A stretch of 21,021 nucleotides of DNA from a virus, in the IMG/VR virus record IMGVR_UViG_3300030329_003784, positions 1-21,021 of that record; one strand, 5' to 3'. A program made the position numbers and the translations under genes. Below are positions 9,778-17,483 of the stretch, piece by piece. How positions within the stretch are numbered: position 1 is the stretch's first letter; every line of letters starts with the position of its first letter. The notes beneath the pieces were generated by a model. The model was not told the DNA's origin and made no database searches. It worked only from the letters and a program-made list of their open reading frames with translations.

Positions 9778-10245
9778 TTACTCTTTCTTCGGCTCTTTTA
9801 ATTGATGGATTCTTAAAGCGCCTTGAGCGGCTGTGCCGAGCGCCCTCATTGTTCCCGCAGAACTAGCGTGAGCGGCTCGTGAGGCAGCAGCGGCACCAGT
9901 AATTTGCGCGTCACGGCGGAACGTAGCGGTATTTAGTTTAATTTTTGTAATATCCCGGCCCAGCTGAGTTCGTGCTTCGTCCTGTAACCGTTGTGGACTG
10001 CCAAGGAAATTACGAACACCCGCCGCAGCTGTGAACGCTCGTTCAGTGGCGGCATGTCGCGCAAAATCTTTACGCCGCTCTGCCTCATCATCTATGCCTC
10101 TAATACGCGCCATTTCGGCCTGTTCTTCGGCCTGTTGGCGTTCAAAGGATGCTTGCTGTGCAAGGGCCTTGCCCTGCGCTCTCTGCGCCTTTGCGGTTAA
10201 CATGGTTGACGCAACCATCAGGCCGATAGTGACTGGATCGCCCAT
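9778..10245 (-). CDS. Internal virion protein, T7 gp14-like
   Basis: This 155-aa protein is rich in Ala, Arg and Gln. It has a short hydrophobic N-terminus (VTIGLMVASTML, ~5-16) followed by a long helix with KAQRAQGKALAQQASFERQQ at ~19-38, and a second helical half with AAAGVRNFLGSP near 73-84. This layout (small residue-rich membrane-active N-terminus plus coiled coil, motif G-V-x-x-x-x-GSP) is typical of gp14-type internal proteins of podoviruses. Such proteins form the outer-membrane end of the DNA ejection channel. The ATG overlaps the stop of the tail nozzle gene (TAATG), and AAGGAGG lies 10 bases upstream, a strong ribosome binding site. T7 gp14 is 196 aa, so this one is short. Confidence 0.7.
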   Translation of the reverse strand: MGDPVTIGLMVASTMLTAKAQRAQGKALAQQASFERQQAEEQAEMARIRGIDDEAERRKDFARHAATERAFTAAAGVRNFLGSPQRLQDEARTQLGRDITKIKLNTATFRRDAQITGAAAASRAAHASSAGTMRALGTAAQGALRIHQLKEPKKE

Positions 10246-12170
10246 TAGAATACGACCTCCTTTTCCATTCCCAATACTGTCAAGGGCAGGGGGGCGCTTT
10301 CTGTCAGCGTGACCTGACCGAGCTTGTCATAACCCAGGACATAAAATTCATAGTTTCCGGTTTTCGTCGCTGGCGCCGCGCTCAGATCATCCGTTACGTC
10401 ATAGATTGGAAGAACCTGGGTGCCGAGCGTTACTGTATAGGAGTTAAGAAGAGCCACGTTTACCTTCGTTACGCGCTTCATCTCCCCCATAATCGAGCCA
10501 TTGGCGAGGCCGATTTCGATAGGCAAATCCTTCAGCGTTACACTGTAATCAAAACCGATATCAATATTGGTGTAGGCTTCTGTGGTCGTAATCGCGCTTG
10601 AAGATACCGTGTAGGTTCCCGCATGGGTTGTAGTGGTATTGTCCACCACATCCACGCTCGCGGCTTGTAAATGCGCCAATCCCGACCAGGAGGTTGTTGC
10701 GGAAGCCGTCTTTGTAACAGCGCAATCCAGCGTCACATTGTAATCCAGCTTTTCCAGGTAATAGACCGTTGCGGAATTGATCGTGCGCTGGACGCAGAAA
10801 AATATGTCATCCTCGATAGATGTTATCGATATGAATTTATCCCCGGTTCGGGTTGTCCATTTTGACCATCCCGCTACGTTCTCTGAGCGCATTGTGTTTA
10901 ACTGCGCTATCGAGCCATCCGTATTGATGATGTAACAATACTGTTCGGGATGATCGTCAGAACCGGAAATAACTTCTGCATCCACAGGTGTTCCAAAGAT
11001 ATCCGGCACCAGCTTGGATACGCTGTCTGCTGAATAGGCTTGTTCGATATCCGAGAAGGTAAACTCCCGAATATGTTTGCCTGTACGATCTGGAAATAAC
11101 GTAACGCCATCCATCTTCCGCGGCGGCACTTCAAGAGAGCCGAATGTCGTTTGCTCACGAAATGATATATTCGCTGGTGCAAACGGATTAGCCTCCGTCG
11201 TCGGAATGTACCATTCGCTTTCATTAGTGAAAATTTCCAGGTGATTTGAGGCGACCAAGTGCATAATCGTATTGCTTTGATCGCTACCAATGGTCGCCTG
11301 GATACCCTCATCATCAAGGCCGGTCCCAAGGTTGAAGTTAAAAAATGCCCCAATCTTGGACGCAAACAATGTATCGGGAAGGCTTTTGCCACCACCGAAT
11401 AAAAGACGTTCCTGAAAAAACCGCGCTGTTCTCGGATAACCCTTAACACTGCTGAAAGCCGGTTCATCCCAATCGATGTCTGCTGTCGTCGCGGCCAATG
11501 TTTCGCGTACACTCCCCGCCATAACCGTCGAGGATGTAAATCCGGTCAACATAATTTCCTTGCCTTTATACCGGATGATTTCATCAACATAGTCAGATGT
11601 GAAATATCCGCTCGACAAGGTGACGGTAATAGAACCCGATGTGCCGCTAGGAGTTAGCGTAATGCCTTCATCAGCATATTTGTAATAAGGCTGGTTAAGC
11701 GGTGCGCCGGATGTGTGCTGCTCAAACGTAAACGCGGCCCATGTAAAACTAGAGGCGCCGGTGCGCGTTAATTTATAAATTGGATGATCTTCGTGGACGA
11801 CAATCATCGTATCTGCGGTCTGCGCCCAGCGTATTTCAAAAAGCTGTGCCGCCGTATAAGGAACACCGGAGGTAATCGACTGATCTACAGAACCGTCTGA
11901 TGAATACACATCGATGCGGCTTTCCATAAACGCTACGATATATTGCTGGCTTTCTGAAAAGACGAACTTGGCAAGCCGCGCCTTTTTATTCAGTGTTGCC
12001 AAATAGCTCGTACCGGGACGCCGGGATGCACCCCCATGTAACAAAGGCCGGAAATTCGTGAGTGTTTCAACACCGTTTCGATAAGCGTCGATATCCGAGC
12101 GCAGCCGCATACCCGGATCAAGTTGACCGGCGACGAAATTATTTTGCAGACGCCGTAGTTTCTTGACCAT
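10245..12170 (-). CDS. Tail tubular protein B (tail nozzle), T7 gp12-like
   Basis: This 641-aa protein has the family's typical beginning: QNNFVAGQLDPGM at ~8-20, DIDAYRNGVETLTNF near 26-40 and LLHGGASRRPGTSYL at ~43-57. The rest is beta-rich, with FQERLLFGG around 250 and a run of Thr/Ser-rich strands to the C-terminus. Proteins of this family form the hexameric nozzle at the end of the short tail. T7 gp12 is longer (794 aa). The start ATG overlaps the stop of the upstream gp11-like gene (TGATG). The usual neighbour order gp11-gp12-gp14 is kept. Confidence 0.9.
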   Translation of the reverse strand: MVKKLRRLQNNFVAGQLDPGMRLRSDIDAYRNGVETLTNFRPLLHGGASRRPGTSYLATLNKKARLAKFVFSESQQYIVAFMESRIDVYSSDGSVDQSITSGVPYTAAQLFEIRWAQTADTMIVVHEDHPIYKLTRTGASSFTWAAFTFEQHTSGAPLNQPYYKYADEGITLTPSGTSGSITVTLSSGYFTSDYVDEIIRYKGKEIMLTGFTSSTVMAGSVRETLAATTADIDWDEPAFSSVKGYPRTARFFQERLLFGGGKSLPDTLFASKIGAFFNFNLGTGLDDEGIQATIGSDQSNTIMHLVASNHLEIFTNESEWYIPTTEANPFAPANISFREQTTFGSLEVPPRKMDGVTLFPDRTGKHIREFTFSDIEQAYSADSVSKLVPDIFGTPVDAEVISGSDDHPEQYCYIINTDGSIAQLNTMRSENVAGWSKWTTRTGDKFISITSIEDDIFFCVQRTINSATVYYLEKLDYNVTLDCAVTKTASATTSWSGLAHLQAASVDVVDNTTTTHAGTYTVSSSAITTTEAYTNIDIGFDYSVTLKDLPIEIGLANGSIMGEMKRVTKVNVALLNSYTVTLGTQVLPIYDVTDDLSAAPATKTGNYEFYVLGYDKLGQVTLTESAPLPLTVLGMEKEVVF

Positions 12171-12760
12171 CAGCCACGCGCTCCACGCAGCCGCGCCCCC
12201 GTCAGGCGGGATATATTTGCACGTTTTGCGGTTTGACCTTGAGCATCGTTACGCCGCGACTGCGCGAACAGAACAGCGCCTTCTTCTGACAGAACAGCCG
12301 CCATCTTGTCATCCCGCGCCAGCGACGTTGCAAATTGCGCGGCCAGCCCGGTAACTACCGATAATAGAAAATCGGCAGGCCAGTCATTCTCATCGACACG
12401 GTAGGTATAGATCGCCACTACATCATCAGCGTCGTTATCCTGATTGGTGTAGATCAAATCCTTGAAACGTTCGAACTCAATGTCCCGATCACCGTACAGT
12501 ACACGATGAAGAACAAGAAGATCGCTGGGAACATCATAACCGTAGTCCCACATCTCAAGAGGCGTATCTGAGTTCTTGTTGAGGGAGAAATCTTTCTTCG
12601 CCCAATTCCACCGTGTCAGCGCCAGCTGGCCGCGTACATAGGTTTCATAGAGCGTGGACGCAACGGAGGATTCCGTTGTGCCGTCGGTAAACGAAGTAAT
12701 CGCCGCGCCGCCGATACGGACGAGCGCTTGATTGGCTACGGAGATATCGGTTTCGGCCAT
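12170..12760 (-). CDS. Tail tubular protein A (adaptor/gatekeeper), T7 gp11-like
   Basis: This 196-aa protein has the same length as T7 gp11. The N-terminus ISVANQALVRIGGAAITSF (~6-24) and the segment YETYVRGQLALTRWNWAKK (~38-56) are the standard gp11 family pattern. A Y-x-VPSDLL motif at ~75-81 and the helix ADFLLSVVTGLAAQFA (~128-143) follow. It forms the ring that joins the portal to the tail nozzle. The ATG at 12760 is preceded by GTGAGG, five bases away. On the transcript this binding site lies in the 3' arm of a small hairpin (see 12761-12830), so translation may be controlled there. Confidence 0.9.
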   Translation of the reverse strand: MAETDISVANQALVRIGGAAITSFTDGTTESSVASTLYETYVRGQLALTRWNWAKKDFSLNKNSDTPLEMWDYGYDVPSDLLVLHRVLYGDRDIEFERFKDLIYTNQDNDADDVVAIYTYRVDENDWPADFLLSVVTGLAAQFATSLARDDKMAAVLSEEGAVLFAQSRRNDAQGQTAKRANISRLTGARLRGARG

Positions 12761-12830
12761 ATTGCCTCACAAGAATGTGAGCGGAAGGTGAGTCGCCTCA
12801 CCCTCCGCTCGACACTCTCTAATCGGTGTC
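12761..12830 (-). promoter_or_regulatory. Three consecutive RNA hairpins between decoration protein and tail tube gene
   Basis: In minus-strand order: hairpin 3 (12830-12811, GACAC/GTGTC, spanning the TAG stop); hairpin 2 (12809-12780, two 6-bp arms joined by a G-U pair, 13 pairs in all, 4-base loop); hairpin 1 (12781-12766, CTCACA-ttct-TGTGAG). The last holds GAGG, the ribosome binding site of the gp11-like gene, in its 3' arm. GTGAG and CTCAC each occur twice, so alternative pairings are possible. No U-run follows hairpin 2, so a Rho-independent terminator is unlikely. An RNA-processing, attenuation or translation-control site fits better. Confidence 0.6.
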
Positions 12831-13082
12831 CGTCATCGAAATGGCGGTGCCGTCTGACACGTCTACATTTGTCCCATCGTTCGACAGAACCTGCATGATC
12901 GTCATGGTAGGTGTGTTCGAATCATAGACAAATATAGTGTCACCGACTTGTAGCAACTCAGCCGCATTAGCAAAGTAATTGGCCGAATCCACACTTGCCT
13001 TGGCATCTGTAGACGTATAGTGCCACAAAGTGTAACTGTTGCCGTAGGCAAGTGCCGTCAGACTTGTACGAGAAAAAGCCAT
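12819..13082 (-). CDS. Small probable capsid decoration/head protein
   Basis: This 87-aa protein begins MAFSRTSLTALAYGNSYTLW. It then has YTSTDAKASVDSANYFANAA (~22-41), VGDTIFVYDS (~46-55) and a C-terminal VDVSDGTAIS. It is acidic and beta-rich. Small proteins with this arrangement (DA-x-A-x-VD-x-A-x-YF, then VGD-x-I-x-V) are common directly after capsid genes of podoviruses and siphoviruses and are generally regarded as virion or decoration proteins. The role here is inferred from that position. A strong AGGAGG lies 8 bases before the ATG, and only 12 bp separate it from the capsid gene, so high co-expression is likely. Confidence 0.7.
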   Translation of the reverse strand: MAFSRTSLTALAYGNSYTLWHYTSTDAKASVDSANYFANAAELLQVGDTIFVYDSNTPTMTIMQVLSNDGTNVDVSDGTAISMTDTD

Positions 13083-13094
13083 CTTTCAACCCTC

Positions 13095-13916
13095 CTACGA
13101 TTCCTGACACGAAACTTCGATGATGCCGTTGGCGTCGATCAAAACTGCGTTCATCTGCATCTTGTTTACAAACAGATGAGCTTGCTTTGTACCTTGCCAC
13201 GTCACGTCGAGTTCCACGTCAGCCCCGATTGCGTGACCAATCGAGGACCGGTGATAGGCAAACGTCTTGCGAATACTGCTCGCAACGTCTAACCCGGAAA
13301 AAGCGAACATGGTGAAACCAAGCCACCGCTTGGCCGTTACACCGTCAAGCCATGGGCCTGTACCTGGACCGATATAATCGAGACTTGCGAACTCGGTAAT
13401 ATCCATCAGGTCAGTCCATTGCTGGAAGCCCATGACCCAGAAGCGTCCTTCGTCTTCGGGAACATCGTTGTTACCGAGAGTTTCAAACGCCGAAGTGACC
13501 TTGGCCTTGGTCAATGCCGCCGAGCCGTGTGCGATGGTGCTTGTCGTGGCGTCCATCGCCGTTGTTATCAACTCGTCGGTTTTACGACCAAGCGCCCAGG
13601 CACCGGAACTGGCGGCTACCATGCGCTCGTCAATGTTGATACGAAGCTCATCGAGATCATCGATGTATTCACTTGCGTACCAGTCTTGCAGGGTGACGTT
13701 GACGTTTGTATGCGCGAGATTCATCGGCGAAACGTCACCGCCCCTTGACTTCTGCGACGCCGCGCCCTTGGCAACTTTCTGAAAAGTTGTCTTGTTCGAG
13801 ACGTTGTTCTTCGTTCGAACAGTATTCCGTAGCTTCGAACCTTGGCGTTGGTAAGCCATATGAACGTCAGCTTCAAACTGCTCGATGAAGGCAGTAGAGA
13901 TAGTGTTGGCTGCCAT
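13095..13916 (-). CDS. Major capsid protein (Phage_capsid_2-like)
   Basis: This 273-aa protein has the N-terminal signature of this capsid family: FIEQFEADVHMAYQRQGSKL at ~10-29 and the following RNTVR. Then come a loop-like region, QDWYASEYIDDLDELRINID (~77-96) with the long central helix, and GRFWVMGFQQWTDLM near 156-170. An HK97-type fold is the family's expected structure, inferred and not visible directly. GGAGG lies about 9 bases before the ATG, among the best binding sites in the window, which fits the most abundant virion protein. It follows the scaffold gene after a 131-bp non-coding gap, the only sizeable gap in the head module. Confidence 0.88.
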   Translation of the reverse strand: MAANTISTAFIEQFEADVHMAYQRQGSKLRNTVRTKNNVSNKTTFQKVAKGAASQKSRGGDVSPMNLAHTNVNVTLQDWYASEYIDDLDELRINIDERMVAASSGAWALGRKTDELITTAMDATTSTIAHGSAALTKAKVTSAFETLGNNDVPEDEGRFWVMGFQQWTDLMDITEFASLDYIGPGTGPWLDGVTAKRWLGFTMFAFSGLDVASSIRKTFAYHRSSIGHAIGADVELDVTWQGTKQAHLFVNKMQMNAVLIDANGIIEVSCQES

Positions 13917-14047
13917 AACTAGCCCTCCACTTCTTCTTCATCCGTTGGTCTGACGGTTTGGCTGTTTTTCCGTAAATCCGGTTTGGCCTTACGGGGCCGG
14001 GAACGGTTTCACAGGGCCGCTTAAATGACCTCTGGCCTACATGCCTC
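13917..14047 (-). promoter_or_regulatory. Non-coding gap between scaffold and capsid genes with 25-bp-spaced repeats
   Basis: The gap holds three copies of CGGTTT (plus strand) at 13954, 13979 and 14004, exactly 25 bp apart; the first two extend to GGTTTGGC. A perfect 6-bp inverted repeat, CCGTAA (13970-13975) / TTACGG (13989-13994), overlaps the middle copy. The last ~20 bases on the minus strand carry the GGAGG binding site of the capsid gene. No convincing sigma-70 promoter and no U-run terminator is visible. A promoter, transcript processing site or leader controlling capsid expression is plausible but unproven. Confidence 0.4.
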
Positions 14048-14908
14048 CTATCCGCCTGTCGGATTGGAGGGTGCAGTTGCTTTGTTGCCGGGATAGGCAC
14101 GCTTCCAAGCGGCCTCCACTTCAGCAACATATGTTTCGTCGCGCTGTAGGGGGTCCCAATAGCGCGGATCATTTTGCATAGCCTTAATCTCAGACTTGCT
14201 TTTCGGCGCGTTGGGAACCGGCGCTTCGCTGCCATTGTTCACACGCGCATTTTTCGTAAGGGATTGGATCTCCTCTACCATCTTAATGCCGTTAGCCGTT
14301 GTCACCACACCTTCCAGGGCCTTATAGGAATCTTCGGTCAGATTGGCCTTGGCCCAAAGATTTACGGCCTCAATTCGCTCGGAGCCGTTGCTGCCAAGCG
14401 CGGCCACTTCGGCATCGTAATTCGGCATGTTGGCGGCTTGCATTTTCACATATTCGGCTATTCCGGCATCAAACTTGTCTTGACCAAACCCGTTGTCATA
14501 TGCCGTTTGCCGCCACCATGATAAAAGCGGATCGTCTTCATTCATTTGCCATTCGGTGCCTTCGGGCAGGGCATCGTCCGGTATATTGAATTTATAGTCC
14601 TCAACCTTTTCTGGCCGGTCTTTTATCTGGCCTTGCGTTACTTCCTTTTCCACATCAGCCCGGACTTCATTGCGCCATTCTTCCGCAGTCTTGCCGCCAC
14701 GAACGATACGGCTGAGTTCTTGCTCTTGATGGCTGTAAGACGTTGCCAATGCCTCGATGTTCGCCTCGCCTTTGCCGTTATCCCAGAACTTTTCTGGCAT
14801 CCACTCAGGACGAGCGGTTTCCGTACCGTTGATTTCTACTTCGGCATCAGAAGTTGCGCCGCTATCATTTTCGGCCTGTAAATAGGGGTGGGGGGTTCGG
14901 ATCAGCAT
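14048..14908 (-). CDS. Scaffolding (capsid assembly) protein
   Basis: This 286-aa, acidic, hydrophilic protein starts at the ATG at 14908, which overlaps the previous stop (TGATG) and has AGGGAA seven bases upstream. A TTG three bases earlier is a less likely start. The motif RPEWMPEKFWDNGKGEANIE (~33-52) followed by a helical SYSHQEQELS is the usual start of podovirus scaffolds. A middle region DYKFNIPDDALPEG (~103-116) is followed by helices, and the C-terminus is basic (AAWKRAYPGN), as expected for a capsid-binding tail. It guides procapsid assembly and is not kept in the mature head. T7 gp9 is 307 aa. Its place between portal and capsid genes is standard. Confidence 0.82.
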   Translation of the reverse strand: MLIRTPHPYLQAENDSGATSDAEVEINGTETARPEWMPEKFWDNGKGEANIEALATSYSHQEQELSRIVRGGKTAEEWRNEVRADVEKEVTQGQIKDRPEKVEDYKFNIPDDALPEGTEWQMNEDDPLLSWWRQTAYDNGFGQDKFDAGIAEYVKMQAANMPNYDAEVAALGSNGSERIEAVNLWAKANLTEDSYKALEGVVTTANGIKMVEEIQSLTKNARVNNGSEAPVPNAPKSKSEIKAMQNDPRYWDPLQRDETYVAEVEAAWKRAYPGNKATAPSNPTGG

Positions 14909-15213
14909 CAAATTCCCTTTTTGCCTCGTTCTATCCGTTGGAGGGTCAACGCAACTTGATAACGCTGGCCTTCAAGATGGCGCAACGCACAATCCTCAAT
15001 TCCAGCGCCCGTGACGTTGTTCATGGTGATCGAGCGTACATAATCGATCCATTCTTGACCGGCTTTGCTTTTGAATACTTCAGCCGCCAGGGCGTTTAGT
15101 TTCCTTTCCGAGTCTGCGCTGCGCCGGATGCCGTCAAGGCCAGTGCGATGACCGGACTTGGCAACCTCGCGTAAATCGACAACTCGATCCCATCCCGATT
15201 TACGTTCCGTCAT
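14908..15213 (-). CDS. Bbp19-like small phage protein
   Basis: This 101-aa protein has WIDYVRSITM (~55-64) and GIEDCALRHLEGQRYQVALT (~71-90) with a helical RIERG end. That matches the pattern F-x-x-x-x-G-x-x-h-h-x-Y-h-x-x-x-T ... LR-x-x-EGQR-x-h-V of the Bbp19-like domain, named after a gene of Bordetella phage BPP-1. Proteins of this family sit beside portal and scaffold genes, and their function is unsettled. The ATG overlaps the portal stop by four bases (ATGA), and the stop overlaps the scaffold start (TGATG), so all three are probably translated together. Confidence 0.65.
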   Translation of the reverse strand: MTERKSGWDRVVDLREVAKSGHRTGLDGIRRSADSERKLNALAAEVFKSKAGQEWIDYVRSITMNNVTGAGIEDCALRHLEGQRYQVALTLQRIERGKKGI

Positions 15214-16853
15214 TGCATTGCACCACCGCCACCGCCTATGGCTTTAGCCAAATCCTGTGGCGGCACACCTTCTTCCATAGCCTGTCCAGCCATTTGTGAC
15301 ACTTCCTCAACAAGCTGCTTGCGCTCAAGATCAGAACGTATGAGATCTTTCGGCACGCCCCAACGCTCGGCCAGATACTTTGCGGCTTTTTCCTGATCGA
15401 ACATCATGCCGACCATTTGCGGTCCAAAACGCATTTGTATCTGCTCAACACAGCGGTCCACATTGAGAATGTCTTGCTGCTCCTGGGCGCGGCCCAAAGG
15501 CGATACCGGATGTACGCGGATCTCCCGGCCATTGATTTCCGGCAGATTGATGCGCCCTCCACGCTTCAGGATATACGCCATACGACGCATAATCGGCTGG
15601 GTTTTTTCCGTCTGTATCCGCCCGAACGGAGAGCCGGTTTGGCGGGAAAACTCAGCCAACCGCTCGGTGATTTCTGTGGCGGAACGCACTGGTTGCTCTA
15701 ATCCGCCTAGCGGCTGATCGTACATTGCCAGACGGATCTTGTTTTGCAGATCCTCCAAAATGAGTTGGCTGACATCGAAGCTGCCGCCTGGTTGTAAAGG
15801 TCGTATGCCATTAGACCCTGCCGATATCGGAATCATCGTACCGGCAACAAACTGTACGGTATGCGGGTTTATGGTCGTGTCGTCGTCATATTGCCACATA
15901 CCGGTAATAGCGGTTTCGGCGTTTTCGAGTGTTAGCTCCACCACCAGATTAGCGACCTTAATATCCGGCAATGCGTTGAGTAGAGGGCCGCGTCCGTAGA
16001 CCTCCGATGAGGACGTAGACCAGCGGAAAATAATCCACGGTGAAGATCCGGGGCCTTCAAATGTGTCTTGTTCGATAGACTCCTGATGCTCAAGAGAAAT
16101 GATATCATGGAGATATTTCTCCGGACCCAACGGATTTGAGCGGTCCCGCAACGTGGTATTGATGATCGTGATTTCCCGCTCCGGTGCATCGCGTATATCC
16201 TTTGCGACCTTATCCGGCATTGTGGCCTTGGGCCATAATTCAGGAATTTGGTGAACCTTGATCTTGCGCGGCCAAAATACGCCGTCAATCGAAGAAAACG
16301 GCCCAGGCTCAAGTACCAGTTCCGGCAGTGGAACGGCACGGAACTCAATCAATTGGTTCAGCGTACCTTCCTCACATAAAAGCGCACCCGTGCCGACAGC
16401 GAGATCTATATTTGCCTCATGGTCTTCCTGGTCAAAGTTCGAGCCGTTTTGCAGCGTATCAAACATATAGTCGTTTACTTCAACCAAGCCCTCATTCACT
16501 TCGTCGCGCTCTTCCGGTGGAATTTCGGAACCGGCGCGAAGCTCGGACCATTTGGCGAAGTTCGGGGTGGTAAAGGACTTTACGCGGGACGCAAAGTTCT
16601 GAACGCTATGAACGGCAGTTGAATCGAATATCTTGTCTGTGCGGCTTTCGCCATACTGCGCCGTATAAAAGCCGCAACGGTTTGGCAGGGCCAAGTCATA
16701 ACAGTCCTGCCATTTTGGCAACCAGTCCTCACGTCTTTTATGCGCTTTGGCATATCTGCGGATAATGACTTCCGTGCGGGAATCCCCGCTCGGCATCATT
16801 TCCGTTGTTCCAGGAATAATCGTGGTATCAGTGGCGCTTCCGGTAACAATCAT
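15210..16853 (-). CDS. Portal (head-to-tail connector), T7 gp8-like
   Basis: This 547-aa protein is close to T7 gp8 in length (536 aa). It begins with a charged helix (RYAKAHKRREDWLPKWQDCY, ~33-52), then LPNRCGF, then the family signature D-S-T-A-V-H-S-V-Q-N-F-A-S-R-V at ~77-91 and TPNFAKWSELR (~96-106). The C-terminal helices include RSATEITERLAEF near 390-402, the usual RSATEVxER motif, and IQTEKTQPIMRRM. It forms the dodecameric ring through which DNA enters and leaves. The start lies 3 bp after the glycine-rich gene with only a weak AGG binding site. A second in-frame ATG at codon 20 is possible, but nothing favours it. Confidence 0.92.
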   Translation of the reverse strand: MIVTGSATDTTIIPGTTEMMPSGDSRTEVIIRRYAKAHKRREDWLPKWQDCYDLALPNRCGFYTAQYGESRTDKIFDSTAVHSVQNFASRVKSFTTPNFAKWSELRAGSEIPPEERDEVNEGLVEVNDYMFDTLQNGSNFDQEDHEANIDLAVGTGALLCEEGTLNQLIEFRAVPLPELVLEPGPFSSIDGVFWPRKIKVHQIPELWPKATMPDKVAKDIRDAPEREITIINTTLRDRSNPLGPEKYLHDIISLEHQESIEQDTFEGPGSSPWIIFRWSTSSSEVYGRGPLLNALPDIKVANLVVELTLENAETAITGMWQYDDDTTINPHTVQFVAGTMIPISAGSNGIRPLQPGGSFDVSQLILEDLQNKIRLAMYDQPLGGLEQPVRSATEITERLAEFSRQTGSPFGRIQTEKTQPIMRRMAYILKRGGRINLPEINGREIRVHPVSPLGRAQEQQDILNVDRCVEQIQMRFGPQMVGMMFDQEKAAKYLAERWGVPKDLIRSDLERKQLVEEVSQMAGQAMEEGVPPQDLAKAIGGGGGAMQ

Positions 16854-16856
16854 AAA

Positions 16857-17252
16857 TTAACCTGTTCCAAGTCCTACGGCGATACGCTTGTGCGTCGTGC
16901 CGCCGCCATATCCCGATGCACTTAACGGATCAGCTGCGGGAGCCGCGGTTGCCGTCGCTTGCTCTACCGGGGGTGATGCCGCTGGCTGACGCAAGGTTCT
17001 GACCGGTTCTGTTGGCGTAATAGGAATGCTTGGGCCGAAAGATCCAGGGGCAGGGGGGTTGCCACCGGCAGTCGTGTTAGGGGTTGATGCTGGCGTCCCG
17101 GTTGTAGACGTTGGACCTGCGCCGATACCCATGCCACCCAGACCGGGATTTTGCCCACCGCTGAAGCCGATGCCGCCAAGTCCCCCACCACTAGAACTTG
17201 AATTGCCGCCGATGCCGCCAAATCCGCCAAACCCTGCGCCTGTTACCGGCAT
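16857..17252 (-). CDS. Glycine-rich low-complexity protein of unknown function
   Basis: This 131-aa protein has a Gly/Ser-rich first third (FGGFGGIGG-type runs, ~8-45), a Thr/Pro/Ala-rich middle (~46-115) and a short basic end THKRIAVGLG. Almost no hydrophobic core is visible, so it is probably disordered. The start is supported by a strong AGGAGG seven bases before the ATG and a 2-bp gap after the preceding gene. It lies between the proline-rich protein and the portal. Low-complexity proteins in this position could be linkers or minor virion components. I do not recognise a family. Confidence 0.72.
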   Translation of the reverse strand: MPVTGAGFGGFGGIGGNSSSSGGGLGGIGFSGGQNPGLGGMGIGAGPTSTTGTPASTPNTTAGGNPPAPGSFGPSIPITPTEPVRTLRQPAASPPVEQATATAAPAADPLSASGYGGGTTHKRIAVGLGTG

Positions 17253-17254
17253 AG

Positions 17255-17482
17255 CTAGCCTCCTAAATTACCCTTTGGGAATCCTAACTCGTCGCCCGAT
17301 AAGAGGCTTTTGTATCCGCGCCGCCCACGTTTCAGTTGCGCTTTTTCCTCACGCTCTAAATCTTCCTGCTTTTTCTTCTCTTCAGCGGCTTGGCGTTCAG
17401 CCTCCCTCCGTTGCCTACCCAGTTCTGGGTCTGGCGGTGGTGGCGGCGGCGGCGCTTTCGGTGCTTTGAAAATTCCACCCAT
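17255..17482 (-). CDS. Small proline-rich, coiled-coil phage protein
   Basis: This 75-aa protein starts at the ATG at 17482. AAGGAGAGG lies six bases upstream, inside the end of the previous gene, which rules out the upstream TTG at 17500 because that codon lies within the binding site. It begins MGGIFKAPKA, followed by seven prolines (11-17), a Glu/Lys/Arg-rich helix (~20-52) and the end GRRGYKSLLSGDELGF (~53-68). Small proteins with MGG-x-F, a proline run, a charged helix and a GRRG-x-x-SLL end are common in podovirus packaging or head modules. I know no function for them. A virion linker is one possibility. Confidence 0.75.
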   Translation of the reverse strand: MGGIFKAPKAPPPPPPPDPELGRQRREAERQAAEEKKKQEDLEREEKAQLKRGRRGYKSLLSGDELGFPKGNLGG

Positions 17483-17483
17483 C

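Noticed and set aside
10907-11512. 201-codon minus-strand ORF
   Set aside because: It is an out-of-frame shadow inside the tail nozzle gene, whose family motifs are clear in the other frame.
13095-13916. T7-like capsid frameshift extension (10A/10B type)
   Set aside because: No slippery run followed by an in-frame extension is seen at the end of the capsid gene. The next gene has its own strong binding site.
14041-14050. AGGAGG-ATG-TAG start-stop element right after the scaffold stop
   Set aside because: The binding site is only one base from the ATG, too close for initiation, so it is probably chance.
13873-14235. 120-codon minus-strand ORF across the scaffold-capsid gap
   Set aside because: It overlaps the scaffold C-terminus and capsid start in another frame and has an Arg/Pro-rich, unstructured product. 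The non-coding reading with repeats and a binding site is better.
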